Source: an uncultured Rickettsiales bacterium (GTDB taxonomy: Bacteria > Pseudomonadota > Alphaproteobacteria > Rickettsiales > UBA1997). Taken from it: a DNA stretch of 52,283 bases. Positions 1-8,438 of the stretch are shown here, piece after piece (position 1 is the first letter of the stretch; every line of letters begins with the position of its first letter). The notes under the pieces are model-generated. The model searched no databases. It saw only the letters and a program-made list of their open reading frames with translations, and had not been told where the DNA came from. Location: positions 1-52,283 of the forward strand of contig CALXSG010000008.1 in assembly GCA_944391075.1 (NCBI GenBank). The letters are read 5' to 3'. The translations under genes and the position numbers were made by a program.

Positions 1-2726
1 AAATCAACTTTATTATCAATAAATGCATTATATGGGTTATTACCATAATATAAACTAAAACCATAAGTGTTAGTGTTAGTATTAGTGTTAGTATTATTAT
101 TGTTTGTATAGTTATTATTGTTAGTATAGTTATTATTGTTTGTATAGTTATTATTGTTTATATTATAAGATAATTCCATTTCTTGACTTAAAGAATCTTT
201 AACTTTAATTTGTCCTTGGGCATAATATAAGTTTAAATTACCTTCTTTATTTAAAGATACTAATTTATTCTCAGTAGCAAAGTTATTTAATACATCTATT
301 GTATTAACTCTATCTTTCTCAGATTCAATAAAGTCATTTAATTTAACATTAAATGTTCTATTAAAACTATCTAATACAACAAGATTTAAATCTTCTGATT
401 TAATTGTATTAGCTATAAGAGAATTTAATTTAATCTTACTATCAGTTAAACTATAAGATGATAAACTAGCTGTATTAACATTATCTGTACCAGGAATAAC
501 CGTTAAACCATATGGTCTAGTAGCAGCTTCTAAATCTATCATACCCCAACCATAAACATCATCAACATCAGGAGCACCTAGATCTTTTGCTGTAACAAAT
601 AATAATTGAGTAATTTGTGCACCTGTTAAATAAGGGTAAGCACTTTTGAGGAGGGCAATAGAAGCAGTAATAATTGGAGCGGAGAATGACGTTCCACTTC
701 GAAGACTTGTATAATCATTAATTCCATCACTATTAGAACTTAATAATAAATCAACACCAGGAGCAGTCAAGCAATATTCTTTTGCAACACCACATCTATT
801 ACTATTCGCATAAATTTCATTTGTATTATTATCATATGCAACAACTGTAATGAAATTTTTATATTGTCCTGTTGCTTCATCTTTAAATACCAATTTATTG
901 TTAGAATCTCGTAAAAATAAAGGTATCATACTTTCCATACTTGGCCCAATTTGTCCTAAATTTCCAGCGGCAAATACAAAAATACTATCATAATCGTTAA
1001 CAGCAGTCTTCATACTATCCAAGAAATTAGATACATATTCTTCTTCACTTGTATTTTTATTAGCATATAAATCATACAAAATATCTTCACTAATAGTATA
1101 AGCAATTTCATCAGAATCAGGTTGATAAATATTAATTTTACCATTTTCATCAACACCAAGATAACTTGAACCAGGAGTTGCATTTTTGTCCCACGCCATA
1201 TTCAACCCCCAACTATTATTAATAGCCACAGCGCCACTTTGAGCAGCATTCAAGAAAGCATTACCTATATATTCGTACGGCGCAAAATCTGATCTTTCTT
1301 CCATGATTCCAGTATCCCCATTAGGAACATTATATGAACTTGTGATTAAATAAGGAATAATGGAAGCACCTGGTGCAATTCCAGAAATAGCTACATATTT
1401 ATCCCCTAATTGATAAGGATTAGCAGAAATTAAACTTGATACCATAGTACCATGTTGATTTAATGTGTTAATTGGGTTAGCTCCATTAGCACCATCAACT
1501 GTAAAAGTATTACCCTCAATAATATTATTTAAACTATCATAAAAATTACATGATAATGTTGTTGTACCACTTGTTTCACATTTTACTTTTAATGATGAAT
1601 CATTATTAACATTGCAATAATTATCCATACAATTTTCAGAATAATGTCGATAAAGTACATTTTGATTTATAGTTCCATTATTAGATACTAAATTATTTTT
1701 TAAAGCTGAATTGATACTATATACACCACTATCCATAACTGCCACTTTCACACTATCACCTACTTGCATATTACTTGATGCATTAACAATATTGCCACCA
1801 AGCCCATTTGGTTGTCCGTTTGTACTTGATAAATAACTATTTTTATTAATAGAACCATCAAAACCTCTTGCCCACGCATAAGCTAAATTAATAGAATCAT
1901 ATTCTGTTTGATTACTATATTGGGTTTGCGTTTCATCATTAGGAAAGACAACCGAATAAGTATAACCAGAATAATATTTATCATTTTCAGTATTTGTACC
2001 AGAAATAATATCATTATAAACATCTATTTGTGATGCAGTTAAATAACCATTATCAGGATCTACATATTCAATATCTTCACCTGGAATTTCTTCTTCGCCA
2101 CCACTAGAATCTCCACCCGGTGTTTCTTCTTCACCACCACCTAAATTGCCATCACCAGCACCTGTATTACCAGAAGAAGAACTATCACTTCCACCACCGC
2201 CACCACTAGCTGCAGCAGCTATTCCACCAACAAGTCCAATAGTTAAAACTGTACCTCCAATATTAGACCAATTTATTGATGATAAAAATATATCATTGGT
2301 TTTTTTAATATTTTTAGAAAAATTATTTTTTGCTATTTGATTAATATTACTGCATAAATTATCTTTATATTGTCTAAATAATTTTCTAATTGTTTGATTA
2401 TTGCTAATTTTTCCTGTACAATAAATATAATCACCACTTGAATCTACTATTAAAGGATTAGCTCCATTTTGTAATAATAATGTAATAATATCATAATTAT
2501 TATTTTGTATTGCATAAGTTAATGGTGTATTATTATATTTATCTCTAATATTGATAGCATAACCATTATTAATATATTTTTTGACAGAATAAAAATCATT
2601 GTTTTGTACAGCATCAAATAATGGAGATCTGTACTCATAAGCATAAACTAAGTTAATAATATAATTTAAAAAGAAAAACAAAAAGGTAATTATAAATATA
2701 CAAAAATATTTTATTTTGGCTAACAT
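1..2726 (-). CDS. Secreted ankyrin-subtilase (S8) serine peptidase, C-terminus cut by window edge
   Basis: Open from an ATG at 2726 to the left edge (908 codons seen, no stop), so the C-terminus is missing. Order of parts: signal peptide or membrane anchor (about residues 1-31, ending LVYAYEY); about two ankyrin-like repeats (about 32-100, with LLLQNGANPL); a hydrophobic stretch followed by a Gly/Ser/Glu-rich linker (about 150-220); then a subtilisin-type protease domain. The catalytic triad is visible: Asp332 in VAVMDSGV, His425 in NQHGTMV, Ser682 in SGTSFSAP, with the oxyanion Asn in FAAGN. The part after the protease contains an Asn/Thr-rich repeat. Subtilases of this kind act outside the cell; a C-terminal autotransporter barrel would fit but lies outside the window. 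The ankyrin-protease combination is unusual. Protease assignment is firm; secretion route and substrate are unknown. Confidence 0.9.
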   Translation of the reverse strand, partial: MLAKIKYFCIFIITFLFFFLNYIINLVYAYEYRSPLFDAVQNNDFYSVKKYINNGYAINIRDKYNNTPLTYAIQNNNYDIITLLLQNGANPLIVDSSGDYIYCTGKISNNQTIRKLFRQYKDNLCSNINQIAKNNFSKNIKKTNDIFLSSINWSNIGGTVLTIGLVGGIAAAASGGGGGSDSSSSGNTGAGDGNLGGGEEETPGGDSSGGEEEIPGEDIEYVDPDNGYLTASQIDVYNDIISGTNTENDKYYSGYTYSVVFPNDETQTQYSNQTEYDSINLAYAWARGFDGSINKNSYLSSTNGQPNGLGGNIVNASSNMQVGDSVKVAVMDSGVYSINSALKNNLVSNNGTINQNVLYRHYSENCMDNYCNVNNDSSLKVKCETSGTTTLSCNFYDSLNNIIEGNTFTVDGANGANPINTLNQHGTMVSSLISANPYQLGDKYVAISGIAPGASIIPYLITSSYNVPNGDTGIMEERSDFAPYEYIGNAFLNAAQSGAVAINNSWGLNMAWDKNATPGSSYLGVDENGKINIYQPDSDEIAYTISEDILYDLYANKNTSEEEYVSNFLDSMKTAVNDYDSIFVFAAGNLGQIGPSMESMIPLFLRDSNNKLVFKDEATGQYKNFITVVAYDNNTNEIYANSNRCGVAKEYCLTAPGVDLLLSSNSDGINDYTSLRSGTSFSAPIITASIALLKSAYPYLTGAQITQLLFVTAKDLGAPDVDDVYGWGMIDLEAATRPYGLTVIPGTDNVNTASLSSYSLTDSKIKLNSLIANTIKSEDLNLVVLDSFNRTFNVKLNDFIESEKDRVNTIDVLNNFATENKLVSLNKEGNLNLYYAQGQIKVKDSLSQEMELSYNINNNNYTNNNNYTNNNNYTNNNNTNTNTNTNTYGFSLYYGNNPYNAFIDNKVD
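67..165. repeat. In-frame minisatellite (18-bp unit, then 6-bp units) inside the subtilase gene
   Basis: An 18-bp unit, ttattattgtttgtatag, occurs at 94-111, 112-129 (one mismatch) and 130-147, with a degenerate fourth copy at 148-165. Positions 67-92 are 6-bp units. On the coding (-) strand these give NNNNYT repeats followed by TN dipeptides. All unit lengths are multiples of three, so copy-number change alters length but not frame. Confidence 0.85.
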
Positions 2727-2920
2727 ATTATTATTCTCATCTTTTATAATTAAAAAATATATATTTTACAGTAATTATTTTTATAAAATTAAATTCTATA
2801 TATCTTTTAAAATTATAATTATAAATATAATTATATTCAAGAAATTTTTATTAAAAATGATTGATTTTTTAATAAATATTATTACAATGGAATTATATTA
2901 GAATAACTATATTATTTAAA

Positions 2921-3773
2921 ATGTTAAAACAAATTATAAAAATTTCATGTCAAAATTTTGCTAAAAAAAACACCCCCCCCCCTCAAATTCTTAACTTCTA
3001 ATTCTTTCAATCAAAGTAATTTTAAAGAATTAACCAATAAAAAATCAAAAAATTTTCAAAATATATTAGCTTTCTCTCTTATTGAATTATCAATAGTTTT
3101 AATTATAATAGGTCTACTAGTTTCCGGTGTAACGGGTGGTGCTAGTCTTATTAAGAGTGCAAAAAATCGAGCATTTATAAATGAAATGAACTCTTATAAG
3201 CAAGCTTTCTTAGCATATTATGCACAAACTGGAAATTATCCTGGTGATAGAAATAATTCAGGTTTAGTTGGTTGGAACTCACACCAAACATACACCAATA
3301 GGAATTTTTTATTTCCATATGACGGAACAGACACTGCTAATAATCATTATATACCGACACAATTGAATGCACCATTTGTTGATTTATATTTATCTAAAAT
3401 TATCGATTTTGAATCAAAAGGAAATGATACTACTTTAAATGATATTAAACCATCTAGCTATTATGTACCACGTTCGAATGTATTTAAAGATAATATATAT
3501 TTTCATTATGAAACTGCATCAGATGATCAAAAAAAAGAAGGTTATTCAAAAAGTGGTTTTGCACAAGAACAAACAATTGTCGCAAGATATTTTAGGGGCA
3601 AAACCTATCAAAAAGATTTTACAGAAGCTATGAAATATTTTGATATAAAAACAGACGATGGTATATACAGCAGTGGAAAAATTAGAGGAACGTGCCATAT
3701 AGGTTATATATCTTATGACGAAGCTATTAATACAAAACAATATTGTAGAATATTATTTTATAAATTATTATAG
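2921..3773 (+). CDS. Prepilin-like protein (type IV pilin N-methylation motif), poly-C tract out of frame with ATG
   Basis: The prepilin frame is open to the stop at 3773. Its core is AFSLIELSIVLIIIGLL, a prepilin peptidase site (cleavage expected Ala|Phe, Glu at +5) followed by the hydrophobic pilin helix, then a variable domain of about 200 residues. The ATG at 2921 reads into a run of ten Cs (2973-2982) and then hits a stop soon after (QILNF stop). Deleting one C (or adding two) joins this ATG to the prepilin frame and gives about 283 residues with a leader of roughly 45 residues. As written, the frame can only start at a TTG at 2958, just before the C run, with no visible ribosome site. 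The same architecture recurs at 32452-33274. Role: pilin or pseudopilin of a pilus/T2SS-like machine (family knowledge). Either phase-off, decoded by slippage, or a homopolymer miscall. Ends 4 bp from the convergent rsmJ. Confidence 0.8.
2973..2982. repeat. Homopolymer C10 tract in prepilin gene
   Basis: Ten consecutive Cs in an otherwise very AT-rich stretch, 52 bp into the open frame from the ATG at 2921. Nine Cs would put ATG and prepilin domain in one frame. Such tracts are typical slipped-strand contingency sites. Confidence 0.9.
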
Positions 3774-3777
3774 CTAT

Positions 3778-4473
3778 TTATGATGTATAAACATCAAATC
3801 TAGTGGTTTTACCTTTTATTTGAAAATTAGGTTTTAAATTATTTATAAATGGTGAATTTATCATTCTTTTTACTACAATTCTTTTTGTATTTTGTTGTAA
3901 GGCATATTTTAGTAATTCTGTACTGTCTAAATCATCACCAACAATTTCTCTAAAAATTTGCATATCTTTTTTTACAAGCCTTGATTTATTACTTTTAGGA
4001 AACATTGGGTCTATATAAATAACATCAAAATGTTCTTTATTATTTTTTAAAAATTTTATGGAGTCTTGATTTAATAATGTCATTCTGTTAATAATATCTA
4101 TTAATTCTACATTATTTTTTGCATTTTCAATTGCATTATTTAATAATAAAAAAATAATAGAATTTCTTTCAAGCATCGTAATTTCACAACCTAAACTAGC
4201 TAATAAAAATGAATCTCTGCCCTGCCCTGCTGTTGTATCTAAAATTTTAGGTTTAAAATCTTTCTTAATTCCAACAGCTTTTGAAATTTCCTGTGAATTA
4301 TTCATTTGATTTTTTCTTCTAATAATTTCATTTGAAGAAAAATCTATAAAAAAAGGCAACCAATCCTTATGTAGAATTGATTGCAAATATATTATATTAT
4401 CTTTTCTAAAAAGTTTAAAATTAGAATTATTTTTATTAAAATTCTCAATAAATTCTTCTTCTAACTTTGTCAT
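3778..4473 (-). CDS. rsmJ: 16S rRNA (guanine-1516-N2)-methyltransferase RsmJ
   Basis: SAM-dependent methyltransferase of the RsmJ (YhiQ) family, which methylates G1516 of 16S rRNA. The SAM-binding motif I is DTTAGQGRDSFLLASLGC (about residues 78-95), with the acidic motif MLERN after it. The catalytic-type motif is IYIDPMFP followed by KSRLVKKDMQIFREIVGDD, which closely tracks the RsmJ pattern, and the end carries the RFDVY signature. At 231 residues it is slightly shorter than the enterobacterial protein. The gene lies 3 bp downstream of coaX, so the two are probably co-transcribed. Family assignment is by recognised motifs. Confidence 0.88.
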   Translation of the reverse strand: MTKLEEEFIENFNKNNSNFKLFRKDNIIYLQSILHKDWLPFFIDFSSNEIIRRKNQMNNSQEISKAVGIKKDFKPKILDTTAGQGRDSFLLASLGCEITMLERNSIIFLLLNNAIENAKNNVELIDIINRMTLLNQDSIKFLKNNKEHFDVIYIDPMFPKSNKSRLVKKDMQIFREIVGDDLDSTELLKYALQQNTKRIVVKRMINSPFINNLKPNFQIKGKTTRFDVYTS

Positions 4474-4476
4474 TTA

Positions 4477-5247
4477 TTATTCTTTATTTAATTTCCATAT
4501 TTCATATAAACCTTGCGCAGTAAGATCTGGAACTACAATATCTACAAATTGTAAATCATATAAAAATACAGAACTCTTTCCACCTGTTAAAATAATTTTA
4601 AATTCTACATTGCTATATTTTTCCTTTATATTACCAACTATTTCTTTAATAGCTCCAAGATAACCATAATATGTACCGGATTTTATAGCATCCTCAGTAT
4701 TTGTTCCAATAAAAACATTTGGCTTTTTAACTTCAACCAATGGTAATTGAGAACAAGCTTCACTAAGCGTTTTTACTGATAATTGAGAACCTGCAAGAAA
4801 AGCACTACCAACATATTCACCACCTTTTAACGCTATATTAACTGTAACAGCTGTTCCCATATCTATAACTATAAAATTTTCTTTATATAATTTTTTACCA
4901 GCTGCAATATCTGCGATTATATCTGTACCAACTTTATCTTTGATATCTTTACTAATTTTTATGTTTGTTTTTACACCATCTTCACCAACTATAATTATTT
5001 TTTGATTTAAAAATGATAAAGCCTCTTTAATAACCTCTGTCAGTTCAGGTACAACAGAACACATAATAATATCTGTAATTTTATTTATATCAAAATTATC
5101 AAGTCTCATTAATTCTTGAATAACAGAAGAATAATATTCAGTATCTTTATCTTTAATTGTTATAATTTTCCAAGAATTTTTAATTTCATTTCCACTAAAT
5201 GTTGATAAACAAATTGTAGAATTTCCAAGGTCAACAGCTAATAACAT
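4477..5247 (-). CDS. coaX: Type III pantothenate kinase
   Basis: Phosphorylates pantothenate, the first step of coenzyme A synthesis. The ASKHA-fold phosphate motifs are visible: AVDLGNS at the N-terminus (about residues 4-10), VGTDIIADIAAG in the position of the family's VGADR motif with the Asp kept, VIDMGTAVTV (about 128-137) and the C-terminal LTGGKSS. Length 256 residues is normal for CoaX. It is transcribed leftwards and leads a probable coaX-rsmJ operon. A promoter with TTTACT and TATATT boxes lies at 5278-5305, mirrored by the dapB promoter. Confidence 0.92.
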   Translation of the reverse strand: MLLAVDLGNSTICLSTFSGNEIKNSWKIITIKDKDTEYYSSVIQELMRLDNFDINKITDIIMCSVVPELTEVIKEALSFLNQKIIIVGEDGVKTNIKISKDIKDKVGTDIIADIAAGKKLYKENFIVIDMGTAVTVNIALKGGEYVGSAFLAGSQLSVKTLSEACSQLPLVEVKKPNVFIGTNTEDAIKSGTYYGYLGAIKEIVGNIKEKYSNVEFKIILTGGKSSVFLYDLQFVDIVVPDLTAQGLYEIWKLNKE

Positions 5248-5277
5248 GTTTTTAAAAAAATTGATTACACGCTAATA

Positions 5278-5305
5278 AATATAAAACACTTTTTTAAAAA
5301 GTAAA
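5278..5305 (-). promoter_or_regulatory. coaX promoter, left half of a symmetric divergent pair
   Basis: On the - strand a TTTACT -35 (plus-strand 5300-5305) is followed after 16 bp by TATATT (5278-5283). The -35 lies in one arm of a perfect 13-bp inverted repeat (5293-5305 and 5326-5338, arm TTTAAAAAGTAAA). Confidence 0.5.
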
Positions 5306-5325
5306 TAAATATTAAAAAAATAAAG

Positions 5326-5353
5326 TTTACTTTTTAAATAATTAATCTATATA
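5326..5353 (+). promoter_or_regulatory. dapB promoter, right half of a symmetric divergent pair
   Basis: TTTACT (5326-5331), 16-bp spacer, TATATA (5348-5353), about 31 bp before the dapB ATG. Its -35 is in the right arm of the inverted repeat shared with the coaX promoter. Confidence 0.5.
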
Positions 5354-5384
5354 TATAACTATAAAAAGAACAATTTTTAGTGTT

Positions 5385-6194
5385 ATGAAAATAGGAATAA
5401 CAGGCATTAAAGGTAAAATGGCGCGAGCCTTAGCATTAGAAATAATTAATCATAATTTATTTGATATTAGTGGTGCATTGGTTCGACAAGGCTATGATGA
5501 AGTAGGTGAAGACATTGGAGAATTTTTAGGCTTAGATAGAAAAACTAATAGTCTTATAACAGATGATATAGAAAAATTATTTAATGAGTCCGATGTTATA
5601 ATTGATTTTTCTTCTCCGGAATTAACTATGGAATGTGCTAAAATAGCATCAAAAACCGGCAAAACATTAATTACAGGTACAACAGGTTTAAATGAAGAAG
5701 AAAAAGAAGAATTAGCAAAATTAGCTACATCTTGTATAATAGTACATTCAGATGATATGAGTATTGGTGCAAACTTATTATGTAATTTAATTGAGGAAGC
5801 TAGTTCTATACTTAGAGAAGATTATGACACAGAAATATTAGAAATTAATGGAAGAAAACAAGGTGAAACGCCATCAAATACCGCATTAATGCTTGGTAAA
5901 GCTATTGCTAGCGGTAAAAATGTAGACTTTGGTAAAATTTATAGAAAAGACAGAAATTGTGATGATGATAATATAAAAGAAGAAAATGAAATTGGTTTTT
6001 CTGCTATAAAAGGCGGTGATGTATTTGGTGAATATTCTGTATTTTTTATGGGAAATGGTGAAAGATTAGAATTTTCACAAAAAGCAACATCTCCTATAAT
6101 TTTTATCAAAGGTGCCATAAGAGCTACAATATGGTCAACAGGTAAAAAGTATGGACTTTATTCAATGCAAGATGTTTTAAGAATTAGTAAATAA
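5385..6194 (+). CDS. dapB: DapB-like 4-hydroxy-tetrahydrodipicolinate reductase, altered active site
   Basis: DapB reduces hydroxy-tetrahydrodipicolinate with NAD(P)H in the lysine/diaminopimelate pathway. The N-terminal Rossmann motif GITGIKGKMARAL, IDFSSPE, the GTTGL motif and the C-terminal GERLEFSQKA and YGLYSMQDVL all match the family over 269 residues. The substrate/catalytic loop does not. Where the usual protein has EAHHRHKVDAPSGTA, this one reads EINGRKQGETPSNTA (residues 153-167), so both His become Asn155 and Gly156, the Lys becomes Gln159, and the Gly of PSGT is Asn. The nearby NFSVGVN motif is also changed to DMSIGAN. It may be a diverged paralogue or an enzyme with a different chemistry. 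Overlaps ruvX by 1 bp (TAATG), indicating translational coupling. Confidence 0.8.
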   Translation: MKIGITGIKGKMARALALEIINHNLFDISGALVRQGYDEVGEDIGEFLGLDRKTNSLITDDIEKLFNESDVIIDFSSPELTMECAKIASKTGKTLITGTTGLNEEEKEELAKLATSCIIVHSDDMSIGANLLCNLIEEASSILREDYDTEILEINGRKQGETPSNTALMLGKAIASGKNVDFGKIYRKDRNCDDDNIKEENEIGFSAIKGGDVFGEYSVFFMGNGERLEFSQKATSPIIFIKGAIRATIWSTGKKYGLYSMQDVLRISK

Positions 6195-6646
6195 TGATTT
6201 TTGAAAATTTAGAAGATTTTATTAAAGAACTAAAAAGAGGAAGATTAATTGCTCTTGATGTAGGGACTAAAACAATAGGACTTGCTATAACTGATGATAC
6301 ACAAAGTATAATTACACCAGTTGAAACTATATATAGAAAGGGTAATAAAAAGGATATTCCAATTTTACTTAATATTTTTCAAGAAAAAAAAGTAAAAGGC
6401 ATTATTATTGGTCTTCCTCTTTCTTTTAATGATAAAGAAACTGACTGTTCTAATTTTATAAGAAGATTCACAAATAATCTGTCATTAGCAACAGAATTAC
6501 CAATATTTTTTCAGGATGAAAAATTGTCATCTTTTGAAGCAGAAGATTTAATGCTGGATAAAGTTGGCTTTAATAATACTAAAAAAGTTGTTGATAAAAT
6601 TGCCGCATCATATATATTAGAAAGTTTTTTAAACAATAAAAATTAG
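6194..6646 (+). CDS. ruvX: RuvX/YqgF-type RNase H-fold nuclease
   Basis: Predicted Holliday-junction-resolvase-like nuclease; in bacteria the YqgF family acts in 16S rRNA 5'-end processing and is usually essential. The RNase H-fold motif LIALDVGTKTIGLAITDD is at residues 18-35, GIIIGLPLSFN in the middle and the conserved FFQDEKLSSFEAE and DKIAASYILESFL near the end. Length 150 is typical. Its ATG overlaps the dapB stop and it converges with the amidotransferase gene, overlapping it by 4 bp. Confidence 0.9.
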   Translation: MIFENLEDFIKELKRGRLIALDVGTKTIGLAITDDTQSIITPVETIYRKGNKKDIPILLNIFQEKKVKGIIIGLPLSFNDKETDCSNFIRRFTNNLSLATELPIFFQDEKLSSFEAEDLMLDKVGFNNTKKVVDKIAASYILESFLNNKN

Positions 6647-7386
6647 CACATATTAAAAAATTTTCTTAAAATATTTATATCATCTTCCGTAGCATATCTT
6701 TCAATATGCCATTGAAAACCAAAACATGGAACATCACCGCAAAACTCTATGGCTTCTATTATTCTATCCTCACTTGATACACCAGTAATTTTAAAACCAT
6801 CAGCAAGATCTTTAATAGCCTGATGATGATTTGTTGTAACACCAAAATGTTCTTTTTTTACAGCATTATATATAAAAGAATTTTTATCAATTATATCTAT
6901 ATAATGTGCTATTTCTTTTAAACCTCTATCGCCTTGCCTATGATCAATTGCAGTCTTTACATCTCTTGATAAATCTTGATATAATGTCCCACCCATAGCA
7001 ACATTAATTGATTGCATGCCAGCACATATCCCTAACACAGGTATTTTCTTTTCTTTATTTATCAATATCCTTTTTAGTATTTTTATTTGAAAGTCCATTC
7101 TCTCATTAGCCATTAAGCCCATTTCTTCATCTACTTTTGTCAATGTAGCACCATAATATTTAGGGTGAATATCTCTATCCCCAACTAAAACTAACCCATT
7201 TATCATATCTAAATATTTATCGATCATATTGTCTTCATAAAAAAGTACAATAGGAAAGCAATTATTATCAATAACCATTTTAACAATAGTTTCGAAACAC
7301 CAATAATAAGGAAATAAAAAAACGCTTTTCTTTTTTACGTCATCCTTCGGTACACATATGCCTATGTATTTATTTGTCATATCCAC
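6643..7386 (-). CDS. Class I glutamine amidotransferase-like protein, peptidase C26 (PuuD-type)
   Basis: Belongs to the gamma-glutamyl-GABA hydrolase/C26 amidotransferase family, which hydrolyses gamma-glutamyl amides such as those of putrescine breakdown. The nucleophile elbow is LGICAGMQSINVAMGGTLYQ (Cys catalytic), followed by the family motif TTNHHQAIKDLADGF and a C-terminal FGFQWHIER containing the catalytic His; the usual WHPE has Ile for Pro. 247 residues is normal. No polyamine-pathway gene lies nearby, so the substrate is open. The tRNA-Gln gene is immediately upstream on the same strand. Confidence 0.85.
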   Translation of the reverse strand: MDMTNKYIGICVPKDDVKKKSVFLFPYYWCFETIVKMVIDNNCFPIVLFYEDNMIDKYLDMINGLVLVGDRDIHPKYYGATLTKVDEEMGLMANERMDFQIKILKRILINKEKKIPVLGICAGMQSINVAMGGTLYQDLSRDVKTAIDHRQGDRGLKEIAHYIDIIDKNSFIYNAVKKEHFGVTTNHHQAIKDLADGFKITGVSSEDRIIEAIEFCGDVPCFGFQWHIERYATEDDINILRKFFNMC

Positions 7387-7411
7387 TCTCCCAAAAAGAT
7401 AATAACAATAT

Positions 7412-7485
7412 TGGCTGTCAGACTAGGATTCGAACCTAGATAAACAGAATCAGAATCTGTTGTCCTACCATTAGACGATCTGACA
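7412..7485 (-). tRNA. tRNA-Gln (anticodon CTG)
   Basis: On the - strand a complete 74-nt cloverleaf: acceptor arms TGTCAGA and TCTGACA, a D-arm with AATGGTA, anticodon stem ACAGA/TCTGT around loop TTCTGAT (anticodon CTG, reading CAG), and T-loop TTCGAAT. Discriminator G is followed by an encoded CCA. Confidence 0.95.
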
Positions 7486-7538
7486 ATTATACTTTTAATA
7501 TTAAAAACGAAAAAACAAATATCAAGACTTATTTGAAA

Positions 7539-8438
7539 TTAATTCAACATTTTTAATTGAATATCAACACGCCTATTTAATTCTTCTTTGAAATTATTTC
7601 TTGTAATAACCATTGGATCAACATTACCTGACCATTTAACTTTTATTATATTTTCTGGAATACCATTTTTTACTAAATAATGTTTTACAGTGTTAGCACG
7701 TCTTTTTGAAATTGTTTCATTATATTTTTTATTTCCAATTCTATCAGCGTGCCCAACAATATTAACAGTATATTTTCCATTAATATTTTTTACATCATTT
7801 AAAAATTTCCATATTTCTTCACTTCCAGCTTGATTAATAGCTGAACTATCAAAGTCAAAATATACAACATATTTTTTAGGCTTAATAAATGTTTTTTCTA
7901 CTTTTTTTTCTTCTATTTCCTTTTTAATTAAATCACTTTCTTCTGTATTCATTTGTATTAATTGAAATTCTAAATAATTAAGATTTTCTAAAAAATTTTG
8001 TTTACATCTACCTATTTGCCCATATCTTGTATAATATTTTTCTTCAACAAGCCAACAATCAAAATAAAATTGCAAATCAGAAGCCTTTATTGGATACTTC
8101 TTTTTAGCCATATTATTATTCAATAATATATTCATTCTTTCATAGGCATTACTTAATTCCGTATATGTAACGTCATTAAAAATAAAATCTCCAGTTTTAT
8201 CAACAAATGTAACTTTTTCTGGTTCAACAGCTATACCTTGTTTAATCTTAACGGCTTTATCTCTAAAAAGTTTTGCACCATCCCAATCAAAATTTTGCGC
8301 TTTATATTGAGAATACATTTCGTAGTTATTTTTTAAATTTGCATAAAAAGCTGTTTCATCACTTGTATACTTTGTAGCACAAGCACTCAAAACTAAACAA
8401 AACAAAAAATAAACACTCTTGATATAATTAAATCTCAT
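7539..8438 (-). CDS. OmpA-family outer-membrane lipoprotein
   Basis: N-terminal lipoprotein signal with lipobox LSAC (Cys about 19), then an alpha-helical region, then a C-terminal OmpA peptidoglycan-binding domain from about residue 188: [26 protein letters not shown] and the conserved [12 protein letters not shown]. Such proteins tie the outer membrane to peptidoglycan. At 299 residues it is longer than Pal, with an extra domain of about 150 residues of unknown role. The start overlaps the clpP end by 11 bp, so the two form an operon. Confidence 0.88.
   Translation of the reverse strand: MRFNYIKSVYFLFCLVLSACATKYTSDETAFYANLKNNYEMYSQYKAQNFDWDGAKLFRDKAVKIKQGIAVEPEKVTFVDKTGDFIFNDVTYTELSNAYERMNILLNNNMAKKKYPIKASDLQFYFDCWLVEEKYYTRYGQIGRCKQNFLENLNYLEFQLIQMNTEESDLIKKEIEEKKVEKTFIKPKKYVVYFDFDSSAINQAGSEEIWKFLNDVKNINGKYTVNIVGHADRIGNKKYNETISKRRANTVKHYLVKNGIPENIIKVKWSGNVDPMVITRNNFKEELNRRVDIQLKMLN

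Noticed and set aside
2146..2340. Forward open frame rich in Pro and Ala
   Set aside because: Antisense to the Gly/Glu-rich hinge of the subtilase gene.
2847..2876. 11-bp inverted repeat before the first prepilin gene as a regulatory hairpin
   Set aside because: Arms are only A and T in very AT-rich DNA, so chance is a good explanation, and it is not adjacent to the start as in the second copy.
2716..2901. 61-codon forward frame of Ile, Lys and Tyr
   Set aside because: AT-rich intergenic composition artefact overlapping the subtilase start; no motif or ribosome site.
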